Part shown: positions 60,900 to 64,000 of the stretch, in pieces | Layout: each line of letters opens with the position of its first letter | How positions within the stretch are numbered: position 1 is the stretch's first letter | Source: Desulfuromonas sp. | GTDB taxonomy: Bacteria > Desulfobacterota > Desulfuromonadia > Desulfuromonadales > Desulfuromonadaceae | Length of the DNA: 64,000 bases | Direction of reading: 5' to 3' | Assembly (NCBI GenBank): GCA_021162745.1 | Contig: JAGGYC010000086.1 | Coordinates: 1-64,000 of the forward strand | Notes under the pieces: generated by a model | What the model saw: only the letters and a program-made list of their open reading frames with translations | What the model was told of the DNA's origin: nothing | Database searches by the model: none | Translations under genes and position numbers: made by a program

Positions 60900-61246
60900 C
60901 ACAGACCACTCACGAACAGCTGCAAGCCTTGTATGATGTGATCATTGAAGAGCGCGAGTTCGCCAAAGCGCTGGAGATCGATGCCCTGCAAGACGCCACT
61001 CTCCGTAAGGAGGAGTTGCTGGCGCAGCTCGATCTGCCGGGGGAACTTGCCCCGGAAGATCGTCAGTTGGCCGATACTATCCGTTTTGAAAATCGCCGCA
61101 ATGCTTACCTGTTGTGGTCGGCCCTGAACTGGATTCGTGAATCAATGGAATTTTTTGGTCGGAAAACCTCACCTGATTCCTATAACCCCACCGGTCATCT
61201 GGTGGCAAAAGGGAATGGCGGACGCCTGCTGTCCGGGAGGATCTAA
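60896..61246 (+). CDS. flgN: Flagellar export chaperone FlgN
   Basis: A 116-residue helical chaperone for FlgK and FlgL. The middle KEELLAQLDLPGELA and the end with YNPTGHLVAKGNGGRLLSGRI fit the family. It lies directly before flgK (TAATG overlap). Confidence 0.87.
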   Translation: MTQTTHEQLQALYDVIIEEREFAKALEIDALQDATLRKEELLAQLDLPGELAPEDRQLADTIRFENRRNAYLLWSALNWIRESMEFFGRKTSPDSYNPTGHLVAKGNGGRLLSGRI

Positions 61247-62907
61247 TGGGTTTAGCCGCAGCACTCAATACAGGTAAAACCAGCCTGTTTACCAATCAGA
61301 AGGCGATTGAGATCGCCGGCAATAATATTGCCAATGTCAATACTGAAGGCTATTCACGGCAAAAGGCGGTTTTCTCTGATTTTCCGTCGTTGCAGTTCGG
61401 CAGTTTCTTTGTCGGTCAGGGTGTCAAGATCACCGACATCACCCGTGAGTATGACGTGTTTGTCAACGAACAACTGCTCGACAAGAGTCAGATGCTCGGT
61501 GGCGAGGATGCCAAAGCCATCCCGTTGGCCGAGCTCGAACGGGTGTTCAGCGTCGGCGAAGAAAACCTGGCCACCGAGATCGATCGCTTTTTTGATGCCT
61601 GGCAGGGGTTATCGACCAATCCCAGTGGCCAGGTTGAGCGCGATATTGTTATCCAGCGCGGTGAGTTGCTGGCTTCGTCATTCAATAGCGTCGCTCGCGA
61701 TCTCGACAATGTCAGCAGCAATATCAATGAGATCGTGCTGTCCGAGGTCGATGGTGTCAACCTGAAGTTGACGCAGGTCGCCGACCTGAATAGCCGGATT
61801 CAGACCATTGAAGCCAATGGCCAATCGGCCAACTCGTTTCGTGATCAGCGCGATGTCCTGCTTCAGGAGTTGAGTTATACCCTGGGTGTCCAGTCCTATG
61901 AGGAGCCTACCGGTGCCGTCAATATCCAGTTGCCCGGTGGTCTACCGCTGGTGCAGAACGGTAGTGCGCTGCAACTTGAGGCCATTTCTCAGGGTGATGC
62001 TCTGAGTCTGCAGTTGAATGTCGGCGAAAGTTCATTTGATGTTACCGGCAAGAACCTGGGTGGAAAATTCGCGGGCTTGCTGGAGCTGCGGGATGAGTTT
62101 ATCCCCTCGCTCAAGAAAGACCTCGATCTCACCGCCTACGAGATGGTGCAGACGGTTAACGAGCAACATGCCCTTGGCACTGGTCTCGATGGATCCACCG
62201 GGGTAGCGTTCTTCAATAACCCCGGCAATCACACCAGTCAGAGCTATGTTGATCCAAATTTAGCTACGGCATTTAATGCCGGCGATATCCAGATTGATGT
62301 GGACGGCGTCAAAAATACCATTTCGTTTGCAGGCCCAGGTTCACTGAACGATCTGGCCACCACCATTAATGGTGCCGCCGTCGGCGTTACGGCAACCGTC
62401 AACCTGCAGGACAACGGCGATTCGGTGTTGATTCTGACCCCAGATACCGCCGGCCAGAGCGTTCAGCTCGATATGTCCGCTATTGAAGGCGCTTATGAGA
62501 GTCCGGAATTCAGTATGCCGAATATCAGCGATCTGATCTCCATGTCGTTGCGGGATACCGCCAAGGTTGCTGCCGGTAATAGCAGTGCACCAGGTGACAA
62601 TATCAACGCTCTCGCGATCTCAGCCTTTAAGGATGCCAATGCCGTCAATGGCGAGGATACCTTTGTCAGTTTTTACGGCAAGATGGCCGCCAGTGTCGGC
62701 ATCGAGGCCGGGCAGAATCGCCTCTCCCAGAGCGGTGCTCAGGATTCATTGACCCAGCTGAAAAACATGCGTGATGGAAAAGCCGGTGTGTCCATCGAAG
62801 AGGAGATGATCAGCCTGATCAAGTACCAGCGTGGCTTTGAGGCCTCCGCTAAACTGTTGTCCACGGTGGATGAGATGATGGTCACTGTTCTCAGTATTAA
62901 GAGGTAA
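61246..62907 (+). CDS. flgK: Flagellar hook-associated protein 1 FlgK
   Basis: A 553-residue hook-filament junction protein. N-terminal LAAALNTGKTSLFTNQKAIEIAGNNIANVNTEGYSRQ and C-terminal GVSIEEEMISLIKYQRGFEASAKLLSTVDEMMVTVLSI form the D0/D1 helices. A YADLNSRIQ-like helix and a long central domain (~250-460) follow. Confidence 0.95.
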   Translation: MGLAAALNTGKTSLFTNQKAIEIAGNNIANVNTEGYSRQKAVFSDFPSLQFGSFFVGQGVKITDITREYDVFVNEQLLDKSQMLGGEDAKAIPLAELERVFSVGEENLATEIDRFFDAWQGLSTNPSGQVERDIVIQRGELLASSFNSVARDLDNVSSNINEIVLSEVDGVNLKLTQVADLNSRIQTIEANGQSANSFRDQRDVLLQELSYTLGVQSYEEPTGAVNIQLPGGLPLVQNGSALQLEAISQGDALSLQLNVGESSFDVTGKNLGGKFAGLLELRDEFIPSLKKDLDLTAYEMVQTVNEQHALGTGLDGSTGVAFFNNPGNHTSQSYVDPNLATAFNAGDIQIDVDGVKNTISFAGPGSLNDLATTINGAAVGVTATVNLQDNGDSVLILTPDTAGQSVQLDMSAIEGAYESPEFSMPNISDLISMSLRDTAKVAAGNSSAPGDNINALAISAFKDANAVNGEDTFVSFYGKMAASVGIEAGQNRLSQSGAQDSLTQLKNMRDGKAGVSIEEEMISLIKYQRGFEASAKLLSTVDEMMVTVLSIKR

Positions 62908-62912
62908 ACGTT

Positions 62913-64000
62913 ATGAAATCGACTCAAGCGACCACTTATCGTACCTTGAATGCTGAGCTGGGAAGTATCAGCAACAAGCTCGAAGATCTGCGCACCCAGG
63001 CGGCAACGGGCAAAAAGATCAATCGGCCCTCCGATGACCCGGCAGCGATCCGTCCGGTATTGTCGGCCCGCACCCAAATTCGTGCCACCGACCGTTTTAT
63101 CAGCTCCATGTCCACCTCTCTGGATCGACTGGACAATCAGGATACCTATCTCGCTCAGGTGGAAAATTTGCTGGTCAGTGCCAAAGAGACCACCATTAAT
63201 GCCATCAATGGTGCCATGAGCGATGCCGATCTTGAAACCTTGGCCGATAAAATCGGTTACCTCAAAACCGAGATGCTCAGTGTCGCCAATGCCCAGGTTG
63301 GTGGGCAGTACATCTTCGCCGGTTTTCAGGAAGATACACGCCCCTTCACCGAAAGCGGTGATCAGGTGGTGTACAACGGTGATTCCAATGTGAAAAAACT
63401 GGAAACAGCCCCCGGTGAATATGTGCAGACCAATCTCAATGGTGCTGAACTGTTCATGGGCATGAGTGACAGCGATGGTGATGGTATTTTGGAACAGACC
63501 GGACTTAACATGTTTGACCTGCTGACGAATCTTGAGCGCGCCATTCGCGGTGAAAGTGGACAGGTCCTCGATCCTGCCGGTAATGTCGTATCTCTCGATT
63601 CCGGCGCTGTCGACGGTTTAGGCGATCCGATCCTGCTCGAATATGATGGTCAGCCGGTCAATCTGCAGCCGATGATCAATACCCATGGTGAAGCACTGAC
63701 CATTGCCGATTATAATGCGTTACCCGATGTTACGCCGATTACGGCGTATGACGGCTCCGCTGTTGCCGACACCTCGCAACCGGTCTACCTGCACAGCGAT
63801 GGCAGCATTGCCCTCGTCGACACGGCAGGGCTGCCGATCCTATCTGATACTGGCGGTGCCGCTGTGCTCGATGGTGGCGGCAGCACGGTTTCGCTGTTGG
63901 TTGGTGGTGAGCCGGTGCAGTATACCGAAGTCCCCGGCCTCGACGATATGTTGACCACACTGGAAACAGCAGCCGATCACAATCGTAGCGCCCGTGGCCG
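62913..64000 (+). CDS. flgL: Flagellar hook-associated protein 3 FlgL (partial, cut by window end)
   Basis: The open frame from ATG 62913 runs to the end with no stop (362 codons seen). N-terminal STQATTYRTLNAELGSISNKLEDLRTQAATGKKINRPSDDP is the FlgL/flagellin D0 signature, and NAQVGGQYIFAGFQEDTRPF follows. An EF-hand-like DSDGDGILE (Asp186 on) lies in the variable domain. It is already longer than the ~317 residues of enteric FlgL, so the middle domain is enlarged. AGAGG precedes the ATG. Confidence 0.92.
   Translation, partial: MKSTQATTYRTLNAELGSISNKLEDLRTQAATGKKINRPSDDPAAIRPVLSARTQIRATDRFISSMSTSLDRLDNQDTYLAQVENLLVSAKETTINAINGAMSDADLETLADKIGYLKTEMLSVANAQVGGQYIFAGFQEDTRPFTESGDQVVYNGDSNVKKLETAPGEYVQTNLNGAELFMGMSDSDGDGILEQTGLNMFDLLTNLERAIRGESGQVLDPAGNVVSLDSGAVDGLGDPILLEYDGQPVNLQPMINTHGEALTIADYNALPDVTPITAYDGSAVADTSQPVYLHSDGSIALVDTAGLPILSDTGGAAVLDGGGSTVSLLVGGEPVQYTEVPGLDDMLTTLETAADHNRSARG

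Overview
The window looks like chromosome from a motile, anaerobic deltaproteobacterium of the Desulfuromonas/Pelobacter/Geobacter kind. This is inferred from gene content and gene order, since no 16S rRNA gene is present. Pointers are a tungsten/molybdenum aldehyde:ferredoxin oxidoreductase end, a fused isobutyryl-CoA mutase (IcmF), a membrane Fe-S ETF:quinone oxidoreductase, a DUF6125-type protein and one large flagellar locus with flhF, flhG and fliA. I see no phage, plasmid, transposase or CRISPR array.

Region 1 (1-2250): the 3' end of an aldehyde:ferredoxin oxidoreductase with its terminator, then moaA (molybdopterin synthesis), then a convergent MerR-family regulator. Upstream of the regulator lies a 14-bp palindrome. 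Two related sites sit further on, at 2092 and 7721, each overlapping a -35 box.

Region 2 (2254-15734): a short-chain acyl-CoA catabolic cluster in the order DUF6125 protein, icmF, M24 peptidase, thiolase, 3-hydroxybutyryl-CoA dehydrogenase, crotonase, butyryl-CoA dehydrogenase, membrane ETF:quinone oxidoreductase, etfB, etfA. Together these would convert isobutyryl-CoA to butyryl-CoA and then to two acetyl-CoA, with electrons passed through ETF to the quinone pool. The shared MerR-like operators suggest one regulon. A tRNA-Arg(CCG) gene follows on the minus strand.

Region 3 (16127-27428, all minus strand): a chemotaxis operon transcribed cheA-cheR-cheB-cheD-HDOD-cheY-cheX-cheY-cheX-cheX-(CheX-CheX-pseudo-receiver)-sigma54 regulator. 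It is unusual in having five CheX-type phosphatase domains for two stand-alone CheY proteins, in a CheA with two Hpt domains plus a MshEN-like repeat, and in the lack of any cheW or receptor gene. The last gene is a FleQ-like enhancer-binding protein whose receiver has lost the phospho-acceptor Asp.

Region 4 (27429-64000, plus strand): the flagellar locus. It starts at a good sigma54 promoter and a secreted TPR protein. It then runs flgBC-fliEFGHIJ-motE-like-fliK-flgD-TIGR02530-flgE, motAB, fliLMNOPQR-flhBAFG-fliA-SwrB-like gene, flgFGAHI-flgJ-flgMN-flgKL, with flgL cut by the window end. Notable are a 10 x 12-bp in-frame tandem repeat in fliK, a long Ala-rich insertion in FlgE, a duplicated 18-residue segment in FlhF, a candidate leader ORF at flhB, a sigma28-like promoter with a perfect palindrome upstream of flgF, and three copies of a TIR-bounded non-coding repeat element placed between flagellar genes.
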